A stretch of 45,169 nucleotides of DNA from Phycisphaerales bacterium UBA2421 (GTDB lineage Bacteria > Planctomycetota > Phycisphaerae > Tepidisphaerales > Tepidisphaeraceae), in NCBI GenBank assembly GCA_002343075.1, contig DDRH01000019.1, forward strand, positions 39,479-84,647, in the 5' to 3' direction. The stretch's first letter is position 1; each line of letters opens with the position of its first letter. Below the pieces are notes generated by a model. That model made no database searches. It was not told the origin of the DNA and worked only from the letters and a program-made list of their open reading frames with translations. The translations under genes and the position numbers were made by a program. Positions 13,393 through 22,746 of this stretch are shown piece by piece.

Positions 13393-14801
13393 GCAGTATC
13401 GTCGTCATGCTCATCTTCGCGCTCGCGGCCTACTTCACCTGGACGCGCGGCATCGCATTTGCATTCGCGTGGGTCTACCTGCCGGTGCTCTTCCTGCTCT
13501 CGGCCACCAAATCGATCTCGCTGCCCATGCTTCCGGATATGACCAGCCAGTTTGCCGTCGGCTACGGCGTCATCGCCGGGCTGGTGTTGAAAGGCGGAGA
13601 GCGGCTGACCATTCGCTGGAACATGCTCGATACCGTTATCGTCGCGCTGTGGGTGGTCAACGCCATCAGCTCTGGTGCCACCGGGGGTATGGAACTGGCG
13701 CGCAACGCAATCGGCGACGGTTTCTTTGATTTTCTCACGCCCTACTTCCTCGCCCGCATCGCTTTTCAATCAGCGGAAGGCCGTCGGGCGGCATTCTGGT
13801 CGGTCACGGTGTGCGCCGGGCTGATCGCGCTCATGTCGCCGATCGAAATGCGCCTCTGGCCGCAGTTTTGGAGCAGGCAATTGGACGCATTTGGGCTGTT
13901 CACCCCCGCCAACTCCATGCCGCTTTACCGCTTCGGCCTGGCCCGCGCCCAAACGACGTTCTGGCAGCCGATGGATCAGGGCAACAGCGGCCTGCTGATG
14001 CTGGGCATGATCGGTCTTTTCGCCTGCACGACGGCGCTCGGCTGGCGCAATTGGCGAACCATCACCGCGCTCGGCGTGGCGGGCTTTGTCGCGGTCGCTT
14101 CGCTCAGTTTCAGCGCGTTTCTAAACATTGCCATCGCCGCGGGGCTGTTTTTTGCGCTTCGCGCTCTACCCGACCTGGGCAGGGTGCTGGCGGTGTTTGT
14201 CGTCGTCGGCATCCTTGGGGGCGTGGCGGTCACCAACCACCTTCTGAGCGCCCCACTCGCCGAACGCGGGGAAAACTTCGGGCAGACCGTAAATGACAGC
14301 GTACACATGCGCACCCGTATCGTGCAGGAGGGCTGGCCCGTGGCAATGGATGCCGGATGGGTCGGCTTTGGCAAGGAAGGCGTCGAACGCGAACTGAGCA
14401 GCCGCAGCCCTGACAAGAACTATGTAAAGAGCATCGACAATGCCTACCTGCTTATGATCATGCAAAAAGGGTGGCCGTATTTTCTGCTGTTTATGACCAT
14501 CCCCTTCATCGTCGCGTTTCGCACCAGCGCCGCCTTCGCCCGCGCGCCGGCGGAAATGCAGCGGTTGCCGGTCATTTTTGTCGTCGCGGTGCTCTTTGCC
14601 ATTTTCATCGCGATGTACACCATTTTCTTTGGCTTCGTCTACGCACGCCTGCTCATCGTCATGCTCGGACTGTTTGCGAGCCTGACTGACGTGCTCACGG
14701 GCCGGGTGATGCTCGAAAGCGAGCGGCGGGTCGAGACAATCTCGACCGGCTACGTCCGGCAACCCGCCGGCGCATTTCCTGCGATGGCCGGGAGGTCGTA
14801 A
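13389..14801 (+). CDS. O-antigen ligase/polymerase-like membrane protein
   Basis: A 470-residue polytopic protein starting at GTG 13389, overlapping the previous stop (GTGA). About a dozen hydrophobic helices are visible, with a large periplasmic-type loop around residues 290-360 containing the NFGQTVNDSVHMRTRIVQEGW and GFGKEGVERELSSRSP segments; this helix-loop-helix layout is that of Wzy polymerases and WaaL-type O-antigen ligases. It probably polymerises or ligates repeat units of the polysaccharide made by this locus. Sequence alone cannot separate ligase from polymerase. Confidence 0.8.
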   Translation: MSSIVVMLIFALAAYFTWTRGIAFAFAWVYLPVLFLLSATKSISLPMLPDMTSQFAVGYGVIAGLVLKGGERLTIRWNMLDTVIVALWVVNAISSGATGGMELARNAIGDGFFDFLTPYFLARIAFQSAEGRRAAFWSVTVCAGLIALMSPIEMRLWPQFWSRQLDAFGLFTPANSMPLYRFGLARAQTTFWQPMDQGNSGLLMLGMIGLFACTTALGWRNWRTITALGVAGFVAVASLSFSAFLNIAIAAGLFFALRALPDLGRVLAVFVVVGILGGVAVTNHLLSAPLAERGENFGQTVNDSVHMRTRIVQEGWPVAMDAGWVGFGKEGVERELSSRSPDKNYVKSIDNAYLLMIMQKGWPYFLLFMTIPFIVAFRTSAAFARAPAEMQRLPVIFVVAVLFAIFIAMYTIFFGFVYARLLIVMLGLFASLTDVLTGRVMLESERRVETISTGYVRQPAGAFPAMAGRS

Positions 14802-16243
14802 TGTCGGCCAAGTCGTGGCGGCTTTGGATTGCCGTGATCATCCTGGTGGCGTTGACAGCCCGCATGACCGCCGTCTTCGCGCTCAAACGATGGGACGCAT
14901 CCATGCCTGGCGTCAACCGGCAACTGGCGGTCTCCCTCAACGAATCCGGCACATTCACGTTTCGCGAGCATGGCACGGTCGGTCCGAGCAGCGTGACCAC
15001 GCCCGTCTACCCGGTGTTGCTTGCCGCGATTTTCAGGACTTTCGGGAGTGAAACCCCCACCGCATACTTCGCCGCCATCACGCTCAACGCAATCTTTGGC
15101 GCACTCACCGCGGGCGTGGTCGCGACGTGGGTCCGGCGCGCCGGCTCGCTCGGTCACTTCCGCCCGACCGCCGAGGCTCCACGCCAACCGGGGCCGCGAA
15201 TCGAACGCCTCGCCATCGCCGCGGGGCTGGTAGTAGCGCTCTGGCCGCCGCAGATTTTCGCCGCGACCTTTGCGCAGCCCCTGGCACTCACGGTGCTGTG
15301 CATCACGTCGGCCTGCCTGCTCTGGGCGCGGGCGATCACCGATCATGGGTTGCTCACATGGCTCGGCTGCTGTATCGCGCTCTCAATCGCCGCGTTAATC
15401 GAACCGCCATTCGTCGCCGCCGTTGGTTTTGCCGGGATGATCACACTGATGATGCGCGCCTGGCCGTTGGATGTGCGCGTGCGCAACGTCGCAGTGCTGG
15501 CGCTGGTCAGCATTTTGACGCTGCTCCCCTGGATTTCCCGCAATCTGGCGGTGCATGGGAGGGCTTTGTTCACGACGACGCTCTGGCAACATGTCTGGGC
15601 TGGCGCAAACCCGCACGCCACCGGCTCAGACCGCCTGCCGCTCACGCCCGATCGGCGCGCCGCAGCGGGGTCCGGTTGGTCGCACGATGATTCCGACGCC
15701 GAGTTCGCGCGCGTGCCGATGATGCAGATCGACCTGATCGCCCCCGCTGGCCGTGCCGCACTGCGCGAACAGCCTGAAGTGGCTCGCGAAGCGATCTTCC
15801 GAGGTTGGGCGAGCGACTGGCTGGGAGAACATCGCTCGACATGGATTGCGCAGTTGCCGACACGCATCGGCAAATGGTGGTGGATCGACTACGATCATCC
15901 CATGTCTCGAAACCCGCTTGCCCTCATCCCCCGCACCCTCGCCGCTGCAGGCGCGCTCGTTGCCCTGCCGCTGCTACTTCGCCGACGCGCCGGATTTGCG
16001 CTGCCGGCGGTAGTGCTTGCCGCGATGTTCGTTGCCGCTTCTCTGACAATCGCCACCGCAAAGATGACGATCCTGATCGAGCCTCTCCAACTCGGGCTGA
16101 TTTTTTCAGCGATGCTGGTCCTGATCGGACTGCGGGAACCGGCTGGTGCAACGACGCCGCAATCTCGCCACCTGTCGGCGGGCCACGCCCTCGCCGCGGG
16201 CGAGCCGCTGGCCGCCCATGTGCAAGCGAGGTCTGCCCGTTGA
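14801..16243 (+). CDS. ArnT/PMT-like membrane glycosyltransferase (GT39/GT83 type)
   Basis: A 480-residue membrane protein whose ATG overlaps the preceding TAA by one base. After a first helix (WIAVIILVALTARMTAVFAL) the first periplasmic loop carries LNESGTFTFREHG and TTPVYPVLLAAIF, the (Y)xPxYP region characteristic of lipid-linked sugar transferases of the PMT/ArnT clan; several further helices follow. Such enzymes use polyprenyl-phosphate sugars, which the GT2 at 12364 would provide. The last ~30 residues are repeat-like and Ala-rich. Its TGA overlaps the next start (TTGA). Confidence 0.78.
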   Translation: MSAKSWRLWIAVIILVALTARMTAVFALKRWDASMPGVNRQLAVSLNESGTFTFREHGTVGPSSVTTPVYPVLLAAIFRTFGSETPTAYFAAITLNAIFGALTAGVVATWVRRAGSLGHFRPTAEAPRQPGPRIERLAIAAGLVVALWPPQIFAATFAQPLALTVLCITSACLLWARAITDHGLLTWLGCCIALSIAALIEPPFVAAVGFAGMITLMMRAWPLDVRVRNVAVLALVSILTLLPWISRNLAVHGRALFTTTLWQHVWAGANPHATGSDRLPLTPDRRAAAGSGWSHDDSDAEFARVPMMQIDLIAPAGRAALREQPEVAREAIFRGWASDWLGEHRSTWIAQLPTRIGKWWWIDYDHPMSRNPLALIPRTLAAAGALVALPLLLRRRAGFALPAVVLAAMFVAASLTIATAKMTILIEPLQLGLIFSAMLVLIGLREPAGATTPQSRHLSAGHALAAGEPLAAHVQARSAR

Positions 16244-17508
16244 ACTACGTTCTTGTGAATCATGTTCCATTCGCCTTCGCGAAGCACGGCACGCGCGTTC
16301 GCACAGCCCCCGCGATGCTCGCCGATCTTCGCGCACAAGCTGTCGCGCTGAGAGACGCGGGAATGAGGTTGCTCGTAGCCGCACCCGTTCTCCCCGCTGC
16401 CCATCCCGCTGCGAAGGGATGTACATCGGAGGAGTTCAGCACCGACGATTTAGATTTTGAGCTACTTCACCTCCCCGTCTACGTTTCGATGCGCGACTAC
16501 CTGCGAAGGAAGGAGCGGCTCGTCCATGCGCTCGAGCAGCACCTCGCTGTCGCCGACATTGCCCAACTCGGCTACGGCGGCCACCCGATGATGCTCGGCG
16601 AAGTGGCATGGCCAATCGCACATAAAGTCGGCGCCAAGATCGTCTGGATGTTTGACGCCATTGATCCTTTCGAGCGCATGAAGCAACAGAACCGCCGCGA
16701 TGCCAACCCCGTGCGGCGGCTTGCAAAGCATCGGCTGGTCAATCACAAGCTGCATTTCTGCAAACACGCAGTTGCCAGGGCCGATCTGGTGATTGCGCAT
16801 CATCCATCCATCAAGGATCGCTTTGCCGAGGCATGGGACTCGCACTGCCGGCTGTTCCCGCCCCCGCTTTTCGATGGGGACATGCTTCCCACCGAGGCGC
16901 AGCTACAGGTTTTGGCAGCACGAAGGGCCGATAAAACCCGGCCGCTTCGACTGGCCACATTTGCGCCCCACCGGGCCACCGACCCTGCCGATCATTTAGT
17001 GCGGGCGCTGGCACATTGCCGTCGGCTGAGTGTGCCGGTGAGCCTTGAAGTCATCGCCAGTGCGGCCGAAGCGGCGACGTATCTTCAGTTGGCAGGGCAA
17101 CTTGCGATGCACGAACATGTGCACCACACCCCCGCCCCACCTGACCCCGCCGGCTGGATGGCGGTGTTGAGTGAGTGCGACGCGCTTTTCAGCATCGCGC
17201 GCGACGGGTTCGACCCGCAGAAGACGTTTATCGCCATGGCCGCTGGGCTGCCCGTGGTGACGTACGAAAACCCGGCGACCGACCGCCTGATCGAAACGAG
17301 CAAGGCCGGAACAATCGTACCCGAGCAGAATGTGCTGCTGCTGGCACAGGCCATGATCGACCTGCACCGCGAGCGACGGTTGCTCAACAGTCAGGGCGAA
17401 CATGCATGGCAGGCGGCGCAACAGCGCACGTTGCAGGCCAACCACCGCGCCCGCGCAGAGTTGATCGTGTCCCGACTGACCCGGCGGGCGAAGGCAAATG
17501 TGGGATAG
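16240..17508 (+). CDS. GT4-like (GT-B fold) glycosyltransferase
   Basis: A 422-residue protein if translation begins at TTG 16240 (MNYVLVNHVPFAFAKHGTRVRT), which overlaps the previous stop by four bases as do other junctions here. The frame is open further upstream to 15805 but that lies inside the preceding gene. ADLVIAHHPSIKDRF, then a C-terminal RLATFAPHRATDP and CDALFSIARDGFDPQKTFIAMAAGLPVVTYENPATDRLIE give the order of a GT-B glycosyltransferase with the donor-binding Glu/Asp region near the end. It probably adds one sugar to the growing lipid-linked unit in the cytoplasm. The acceptor is unknown. Confidence 0.78.
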   Translation: MNYVLVNHVPFAFAKHGTRVRTAPAMLADLRAQAVALRDAGMRLLVAAPVLPAAHPAAKGCTSEEFSTDDLDFELLHLPVYVSMRDYLRRKERLVHALEQHLAVADIAQLGYGGHPMMLGEVAWPIAHKVGAKIVWMFDAIDPFERMKQQNRRDANPVRRLAKHRLVNHKLHFCKHAVARADLVIAHHPSIKDRFAEAWDSHCRLFPPPLFDGDMLPTEAQLQVLAARRADKTRPLRLATFAPHRATDPADHLVRALAHCRRLSVPVSLEVIASAAEAATYLQLAGQLAMHEHVHHTPAPPDPAGWMAVLSECDALFSIARDGFDPQKTFIAMAAGLPVVTYENPATDRLIETSKAGTIVPEQNVLLLAQAMIDLHRERRLLNSQGEHAWQAAQQRTLQANHRARAELIVSRLTRRAKANVG

Positions 17509-17541
17509 GATTTGGTAGCCCCGGCCAGACTTGCGGCGGGG

Positions 17542-19296
17542 ATGATTCACGCTTTGCAGATGCACATGAAAACGCTTGTTGTCATCGTCAACTATCGCAC
17601 TCCGGGGCTTACTGTCGACTGCCTTCGGTCACTCGCGCCTGAGATCGATGCTGAAACCCAGGTTGTCGTAACCGACAACGCTTCTGGCGACGAATCAGTC
17701 GAAGTGATTTCGCGCGCCATCGCCGAAAGCGGCTGGAGCAGTTGGTGCACGCTAAAACCCCTGCCACGAAACGGTGGGTTTGCATATGGCAACAACTTGG
17801 GAATGAGTGGGCTTGGATTGAGTGGGCAGTCGGAAGCGCAAAGTGGGCAGTGCGCAGAGGACAGTGGGCAGAATGATGCTCGCATGCGGCCCGCTCTGAA
17901 TTCTACCGACTGCCCACTGCCCTCTGCCGACTACATCTTCCTTCTCAACCCCGACACAACCGTTTTCCCCGGCGTGATAAGAGAACTGGTCGCATTCATG
18001 GACGCCAACCCCCGCTGCGGCATTGCGGGCAGCCGGGCGGAAAATCAGAACGGCACTGTGCGGAAGAGTGCGTTTCGTTTTCACTCGATATCAGGCGAGT
18101 TTGAGCGCCAGGCAGAACTGGGCATCGTCTCGAAACTGCTGCGTCGTTCGGCGGTCGGGTTGCCGATTCCCGATCGCCCCACCCGAGTCGATTGGGTAAG
18201 CGGCTGTGGAATGATGATCCGCCGCGAGGTCTTCGAGGCCATCGGCCTGCTGGACGACAACTATTTTATGTACTACGAGGAGAGCGACTTTGCCCTGCGA
18301 GCGCATCGCGCGGGGTTTGAGTGCTGGTATGTTCCGTCAAGCCGGCTGATTCACCTCGTCGGCCAGGCCTCGGGCGTAACCGGGGCCAATCGCGCCCAAA
18401 AGCGACGGCCTAGGTATTGGTTTGAGTCGCGCGCGCTTTACTTCCGCAAGAACCGCGGCTGGCTATACGCCCAACTGGCCAACCTTGCCTGGATCGTCGC
18501 GTATAGCCTCTGCCTGGTTAAGCGAGCGGTGGCGCGGAAGGACAATCCCGATCCACCGAGGCTCTGGCGTGATTTTGTGCGCTATAATTTCCTGCCGCAG
18601 CGGGCGGGAGCGATGACCCCGGCGACGGGCCAGCAGCCAGAAAGGCGAGCCGTGAGCGAGCAGAGCGAGACGCGCATCTACGAAAAAATCGTTTTGGGCA
18701 CGACGAATCAGAATCCGCCGGGGATGACTTTCTGGCAACTGGTTAAAGAAGACTGGCAGACCCACGAACGCGATTTCTTCAATCAAGGCTTCTGGGCGAT
18801 GTTTCAACATCGGCTGGGCAACTGGCGCATGGGCCTGCCCAAACTCATTCGCCCGCCGTTCACGTTGCTTTACCGATTTTTGCACAAGTGGGTGCAGTGG
18901 ACTTGCGGAATCAGCCTCGCGTACACGGTCAAAGTCGGGCGACGGGTGCATATCTGGCACTTCGGCGGGATGATATTGGGTGCGCGCGAGATCGGCGACG
19001 ACGTTCATATTCGCCAGAACTGCACATTTGGCGTGGCAAAAAAGGGCGATTCGCCACTTCTCAAGCCCACCTTTGAACCGCGGGTGGAAATCGGCGCGGG
19101 CGCGGTGATATGCGGGGGGATACGCATCGGCCACGACAGCGTGATCGGCGCCAACGCAGTTGTGGTAAAAGACGTGCCTCCCTATTCGGTGGTCGTGGGC
19201 ATTCCGGGCAGAGTGATCAAAACGCTCGGGCCGCAGGAAGAGAGGCCTTCGACCGAAAGCCTTGCAACGCCGATGGTTCGCGAAGAAGCGGCGTAA
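17542..19296 (+). CDS. GT2 glycosyltransferase fused to serine-acetyltransferase-like LbH domain
   Basis: About 584 residues. The N-terminal half is a WbbL-type GT2: [56 protein letters not shown], and [20 protein letters not shown] with the catalytic-base region [15 protein letters not shown]. From residue ~396 ([20 protein letters not shown]) it becomes a CysE/NeuD-like left-handed beta-helix acyltransferase, with [47 protein letters not shown]. One polypeptide may therefore add a sugar and O-acetylate it. An in-frame repeat insertion (17820-17930) splits the GT2 domain before YIFLLNPD. Three in-frame ATGs (17542, 17560, 17566) compete; similarity begins at the third (MKTLVVIV). Confidence 0.85.
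   Translation: MIHALQMHMKTLVVIVNYRTPGLTVDCLRSLAPEIDAETQVVVTDNASGDESVEVISRAIAESGWSSWCTLKPLPRNGGFAYGNNLGMSGLGLSGQSEAQSGQCAEDSGQNDARMRPALNSTDCPLPSADYIFLLNPDTTVFPGVIRELVAFMDANPRCGIAGSRAENQNGTVRKSAFRFHSISGEFERQAELGIVSKLLRRSAVGLPIPDRPTRVDWVSGCGMMIRREVFEAIGLLDDNYFMYYEESDFALRAHRAGFECWYVPSSRLIHLVGQASGVTGANRAQKRRPRYWFESRALYFRKNRGWLYAQLANLAWIVAYSLCLVKRAVARKDNPDPPRLWRDFVRYNFLPQRAGAMTPATGQQPERRAVSEQSETRIYEKIVLGTTNQNPPGMTFWQLVKEDWQTHERDFFNQGFWAMFQHRLGNWRMGLPKLIRPPFTLLYRFLHKWVQWTCGISLAYTVKVGRRVHIWHFGGMILGAREIGDDVHIRQNCTFGVAKKGDSPLLKPTFEPRVEIGAGAVICGGIRIGHDSVIGANAVVVKDVPPYSVVVGIPGRVIKTLGPQEERPSTESLATPMVREEAA
17854..17927. repeat. Inverted repeat inserted in frame in a GT2 domain
   Basis: GCAGAGGACAGTGGGCAG (17854-17871) pairs with CTGCCCACTGCCCTCTGC (17910-17927) with one mismatch. 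Additional direct copies of AGTGGGCAG occur at 17821 and 17842. The insert contributes about 40 extra residues (Gly/Ser/Gln-rich, then [13 protein letters not shown]) to the protein without breaking the frame. Confidence 0.75.
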
Positions 19297-19298
19297 CA

Positions 19299-20240
19299 AT
19301 GAGAGTTGGCCTCGTAGCAATCGGCAGAAATGAGGGCGCGCGGCTTGCGGCGTGCCTGCGGGCGGCGGCGCGCGATGTACAGTCATTTGTCTACGTCGAT
19401 TCGGGTTCAACCGATGACAGCCTGCAGATCGCGCAGTCGCTGGGTGCGGAGATTGTCAGGCTTGATTTGTCCATTCCCTTCACCGCGGCTCGGTCGCGGA
19501 ATGCGGGGTTTGCCCGTCTGATATCGCTCGATCCGTCGATCGAGTTGGTGCAGTTTATTGATGGCGACTGCGAATTGGTGGAAGGTTGGATCCCAACTGC
19601 AGCACAGTTTCTCGCCGCCACGCCGAAGGCCGCAGTCGTTTGCGGACGCCGCCGCGAACGGTTTCCGGATGCTTCCCGATACAACGCGATGTGTGACCTG
19701 GAGTGGAACACCCCCATCGGCCGAGCCAAATCCTGCGGCGGCGACGCGCTCATGCGGGTGACGGCATTTCAGCAGGCAGGCGGCTACAACGATGCCGTCA
19801 TCGCCGGGGAAGAACCCGAATTGTGCGTCCGGCTGCGCAAGGCGGGTTTCGAGATCCACAGGATTGACGCAGAAATGACCCTGCACGACGCCGCCATGAC
19901 ACGATTCGGGCAATGGTGGAAGCGAAACGTGCGCGCCGGCCATGCATATGCCGAAGGCTTCGACATGCACGGCGCGCCACCGGAGAACTTTCGGCGGAAG
20001 GAAGTCGTCAGCAACTATGTATGGGCAACACCCGTGATGTGGCTCCTCTGGCCCCTTCTATGGATAAAAATCTACCGCGGGCGACGAAACGGCCTGTATG
20101 CGACGTTCGTCACACTCAGCAAGCTCCCTCAGGCAATCGGACAACTGACATTCCTGTGGAACCGGCTCCGCGGAAAGCGGACGATGCTGATTGAATACAA
20201 AAACCCCATTCCCGCTCCGGGTGCTCTGGGAGAGCGGTAG
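19299..20240 (+). CDS. GT2 glycosyltransferase
   Basis: A 313-residue protein beginning MRVGLVAIGRNEGARLAACL two bases after the previous stop. VDSGSTDDSL, FIDGDCELVEGWI (the metal-binding DxD-like site) and GEEPELCVRLRKAGFEIHRID are GT2 family A signatures; a hydrophobic segment near the C-terminus (VMWLLWPLLWIKI) may associate with the membrane. Homology ends near TMLIEYKNP; the last eight residues (PAPGALGE and the stop) come from a repeat at 20215-20250 that supplies the stop codon. It is one of the chain-extending transferases of the locus. Confidence 0.87.
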   Translation: MRVGLVAIGRNEGARLAACLRAAARDVQSFVYVDSGSTDDSLQIAQSLGAEIVRLDLSIPFTAARSRNAGFARLISLDPSIELVQFIDGDCELVEGWIPTAAQFLAATPKAAVVCGRRRERFPDASRYNAMCDLEWNTPIGRAKSCGGDALMRVTAFQQAGGYNDAVIAGEEPELCVRLRKAGFEIHRIDAEMTLHDAAMTRFGQWWKRNVRAGHAYAEGFDMHGAPPENFRRKEVVSNYVWATPVMWLLWPLLWIKIYRGRRNGLYATFVTLSKLPQAIGQLTFLWNRLRGKRTMLIEYKNPIPAPGALGER

Positions 20241-20250
20241 GGTGAGGGCT
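20215..20250 (+). repeat. Dispersed repeat supplying a stop codon
   Basis: CTCCGGGTGCTCTGGGAGAG followed by CGGTAGGGTGAGGGCT. This composition (CTCCGGGAG-type palindrome followed by GGTAGGGTGAGGGC) is the form of a repeat frequent in planctomycete genomes, recalled from general knowledge. The TAG inside it (20238-20240) ends the upstream GT2. Confidence 0.55.
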
Positions 20251-20305
20251 CTTTCTAAAATGTCGAATAACGAAACCCGAACGAAGAATAAAATCCGAAA
20301 CCAGC

Positions 20306-20354
20306 AATCAGAAAGTCGTCATTCGCGCTTCGTCATTGAGTTGGATTTCTGATT
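20306..20354. repeat. Short inverted repeat between two transferase genes
   Basis: AATCAGAAA (20306-20314) pairs exactly with TTTCTGATT (20346-20354). The surrounding 20262-20360 is low-complexity (repeated CGAA- and ATCCGAAA-like units) and unlike the coding DNA on either side; it breaks the otherwise tight operon and may carry a promoter or be another mobile-type repeat. Confidence 0.5.
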
Positions 20355-20371
20355 CCATCGTTCTGATTCAG

Positions 20372-21613
20372 ATGCCCACCATCGCCTACATCTCCAGCAT
20401 TCTGCCGGCACGCAGCGAGACGTTTGTCTATCGCGAGATTCGCGAGCTGCGCCGCCGTGGGTGGGATGTGGTTTGTGTTTCGCTCAACGCTCCGACGGAA
20501 GCGGTGGCGGGGTTGGAGGATTTGGAGCGCGATCGCGTGGTCGTCTACGACGGCCTGAACTGGGTCGGCGATTCGATCATCGAAAGTGTGCTGCATCCGA
20601 TTTCCTCGGCGATCGACCTGATGCATGTGAAACTCGATGCCGTCGCCCCGGGTGAATCGATGAGCCTTCCGGCGCGAGCCAAGTTGTTCGTTCAATGCGC
20701 CGCCGGCGGCGCGATGGCCCGGCGGCTGCGCGAACGGGGGGTGAAGCACATTCATTGCCACTTCGCGCACGCGCCGACGACCGTCGGCATGTATGCGGCG
20801 ATGCAACTTGGCGTCTCGTTCAGCTTTACCGGTCATGCGAATGATCTGTTTCAACGCCGCGCGCTGCTCCGGCGCAAGCTGCAGCGCGCCGCGTTCGTCA
20901 ACTGCATCAGCGAGTGGCATCGGGACTTTTACATCAAGATCGAACCCACCAGCGCTGCGAAGTGCCACATCGTCCGGTGTGGCGTGGATGTGGATGCGTG
21001 GAAGTTTAGGGCAGAAGCGAACGCAGCGGCGGGAAATCGGCCCATTCAGATTCTCACCGTTTGCCGCCTCGTTGAAAAAAAGGGCGTGGATAACCTGCTG
21101 CGCGGGCTTGGCAAGGTGGCGCGCGACGGGGGGACGTTTGAGATGACCATCGCCGGGGATGGGCCGCAGCGCGCGGCGTTGGAGGCGATTGCACTCGAAG
21201 AGAACATCCAGCCGAGTGTGAAGTTTCTCGGTGCGGTCGATAACGAGCGCGTTAGGCACCTGCTTCAACACTCGGACGCCTTTGCGCTCCCCTGCCGGGA
21301 TGACTCCTCCGGCGACCGCGACGGCATTCCGGTTGTGCTCATGGAAGCGATGGCCTGCGGGCTGCCGGTCATCAGCGGCGACCTGCCGGCGATTCGCGAG
21401 CTTGTTTCGCACGACCGATCGGGCCTTCTGGTCGACGGGACCAATGTGAGTTCCATCGCAGAGAGCATCGCTCGCCTGGCCGGCAACCCCGCGTTGCGCC
21501 AGAGCCTCGCCGCGGCCGGGCGGCAGCGCGTGGTGGAGGAATTCTCGCTGTCCGAGAATGTCACGCGCATCGAGAGGCTGCTGCGTCATTCTCTGTCAAC
21601 CGACCATTCATAA
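20372..21613 (+). CDS. GT4 glycosyltransferase
   Basis: A 413-residue GT-B enzyme. MPTIAYISSILPARSETFVYREI is the typical GT4 start; HIHCHFAHAPTTVGM, FSFTGHANDLF, KCHIVRCGVDVDAW, ILTVCRLVEKKGVDNLLRG and the donor-binding DDSSGDRDGIPVVLMEAMACGLPVIS (the EX7E element) follow in order. ATG 20372 is chosen over GTG/TTG options at 20336 because similarity begins at MPTIAYISS and the extra residues come from the repeat-rich spacer. It probably transfers a hexose from a nucleotide sugar in the cytoplasm. The long frame on the opposite strand (20333-21589) is a shadow. Confidence 0.9.
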   Translation: MPTIAYISSILPARSETFVYREIRELRRRGWDVVCVSLNAPTEAVAGLEDLERDRVVVYDGLNWVGDSIIESVLHPISSAIDLMHVKLDAVAPGESMSLPARAKLFVQCAAGGAMARRLRERGVKHIHCHFAHAPTTVGMYAAMQLGVSFSFTGHANDLFQRRALLRRKLQRAAFVNCISEWHRDFYIKIEPTSAAKCHIVRCGVDVDAWKFRAEANAAAGNRPIQILTVCRLVEKKGVDNLLRGLGKVARDGGTFEMTIAGDGPQRAALEAIALEENIQPSVKFLGAVDNERVRHLLQHSDAFALPCRDDSSGDRDGIPVVLMEAMACGLPVISGDLPAIRELVSHDRSGLLVDGTNVSSIAESIARLAGNPALRQSLAAAGRQRVVEEFSLSENVTRIERLLRHSLSTDHS

Positions 21614-21629
21614 CTGCCGATAAAAATGA

Positions 21630-21694
21630 TGGCCGCCGATGAGTGCGCTTCGGGATGACAGACTTTTAAATAAATCCGCGTTCATCTGCGGCCA
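21630..21694. repeat. Imperfect inverted repeat after the GT4 gene
   Basis: TGGCCGCCGATGA (21630-21642) and TCATCTGCGGCCA (21682-21694) are reverse complements with one mismatch, 39 bases apart. A related TTTTCATCTGTGGCCA occurs at about 29118-29133. It belongs to a CATCTG(C/T)GGCCA repeat type and sits where a terminator would, but lacks a T-tract. Confidence 0.55.
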
Positions 21695-21750
21695 TTTAAC
21701 CCGCTTGAAGAAAATCGTGTTCGAGGTTAGTTGAAAGCGAGCGAATCACC

Positions 21751-22746
21751 GTGACGGCGTTGGCATCGATGAAGTTTACTACGCAATCGCATGAGACCCC
21801 CGCTGGCGAGCCGTCGCCGTCGCGGAGGTATTGTCTCATCACCCCCTGCCGCGATGAGGCGCAATATGCCCGTCGGACGATCGAATCCGTGCTGAATCAA
21901 TCAGTCCCGCCGGCGCTTTGGCTCATCGTCGACGATGGGAGCAAAGACGACACCCCGAAGATCCTCGCCGAGTATGCGGCGCGGGTGCCGTGGATCAAGG
22001 TCATCACCCGAACCGACCGCGGCGACCGCAAACTCGGCGGCGGCGTAATTGACGCCTTTTACTCTGGTTATGACACGATTCGCCCCGACGACTTTGATTA
22101 TGTCTGCAAGTTCGATCTCGATCTCGATATCCCTCGGAGTTACTTTGAAGGGCTTATGCAGCGGATGGAGGCCAACCCGCGCATCGGCACCGCAAGCGGC
22201 AAGCCGTACATGGAGTTGAACGGCAGGCTGGTGCCTGAAGTGTGCGGCGACGAAAACTCGGTGGGTATGATCAAGTTTTATCGGACGACCTGCTTCACTC
22301 AGATCGGCGGGTTTGTCCGGGAGTTAATGTGGGATGGCATCGACTGCCACCGATGCCGCATGCTCGGCTGGATCGCCGTGAGTTGGGACGATGCCGATAT
22401 TCGGTTCACTCACCTCCGCCCGATGGGGACCAGCCACAAGAACTGGTGGACAGGCAGGGTTCGCCACGGGGTGGGCCAGTGGTTTATGGGGACCTCCCCG
22501 GCATATCTGTTATCCAGCGCCATGTTTCGAATGCTCAAGCCGCCGGTGTTGCTTGGCTCGACGGCGATGGTCTGGGGGTACATCCGCTCGGCGTTTCAGC
22601 GCAAGCCGCGCTACGGCGATGCGGCATTTCGGCAATTTTTGCGCCGTTATCAGTGGGCTTGCCTGATCGGGGGAAAACGCCGGGCGACCGAATCGCTAAA
22701 TGCTGCCCAGCAAAGCGTTTGGAATCCTCCGGTGGTAAATCGCTAA
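21751..22746 (+). CDS. GT2 glycosyltransferase
   Basis: A 331-residue protein. RYCLITPCRDEAQYARRTIESVLNQS, LIVDDGSKDDTPKIL and CKFDLDLDIPRSYFEGLMQRM give the GT2 nucleotide-binding and DXD elements; GGFVRELMWDGIDCHRCRMLGW resembles the acceptor-side ED motif region. A hydrophobic segment lies near residue 255-280. GTG 21751 opens the frame; ATG 21769 is an alternative. Nothing marks its sugar specificity. A 413-base gap follows, so it may be the last gene of the first sub-operon. Confidence 0.85.
   Translation: MTALASMKFTTQSHETPAGEPSPSRRYCLITPCRDEAQYARRTIESVLNQSVPPALWLIVDDGSKDDTPKILAEYAARVPWIKVITRTDRGDRKLGGGVIDAFYSGYDTIRPDDFDYVCKFDLDLDIPRSYFEGLMQRMEANPRIGTASGKPYMELNGRLVPEVCGDENSVGMIKFYRTTCFTQIGGFVRELMWDGIDCHRCRMLGWIAVSWDDADIRFTHLRPMGTSHKNWWTGRVRHGVGQWFMGTSPAYLLSSAMFRMLKPPVLLGSTAMVWGYIRSAFQRKPRYGDAAFRQFLRRYQWACLIGGKRRATESLNAAQQSVWNPPVVNR

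Noticed and set aside
20333..21589. 418-residue minus-strand frame
   Set aside because: Shadow of the GT4 gene on the + strand, which has all family motifs; similar shadows occur opposite the exosortase (25053-25949), sucA (36219-37565) and sucB (38280-39470).
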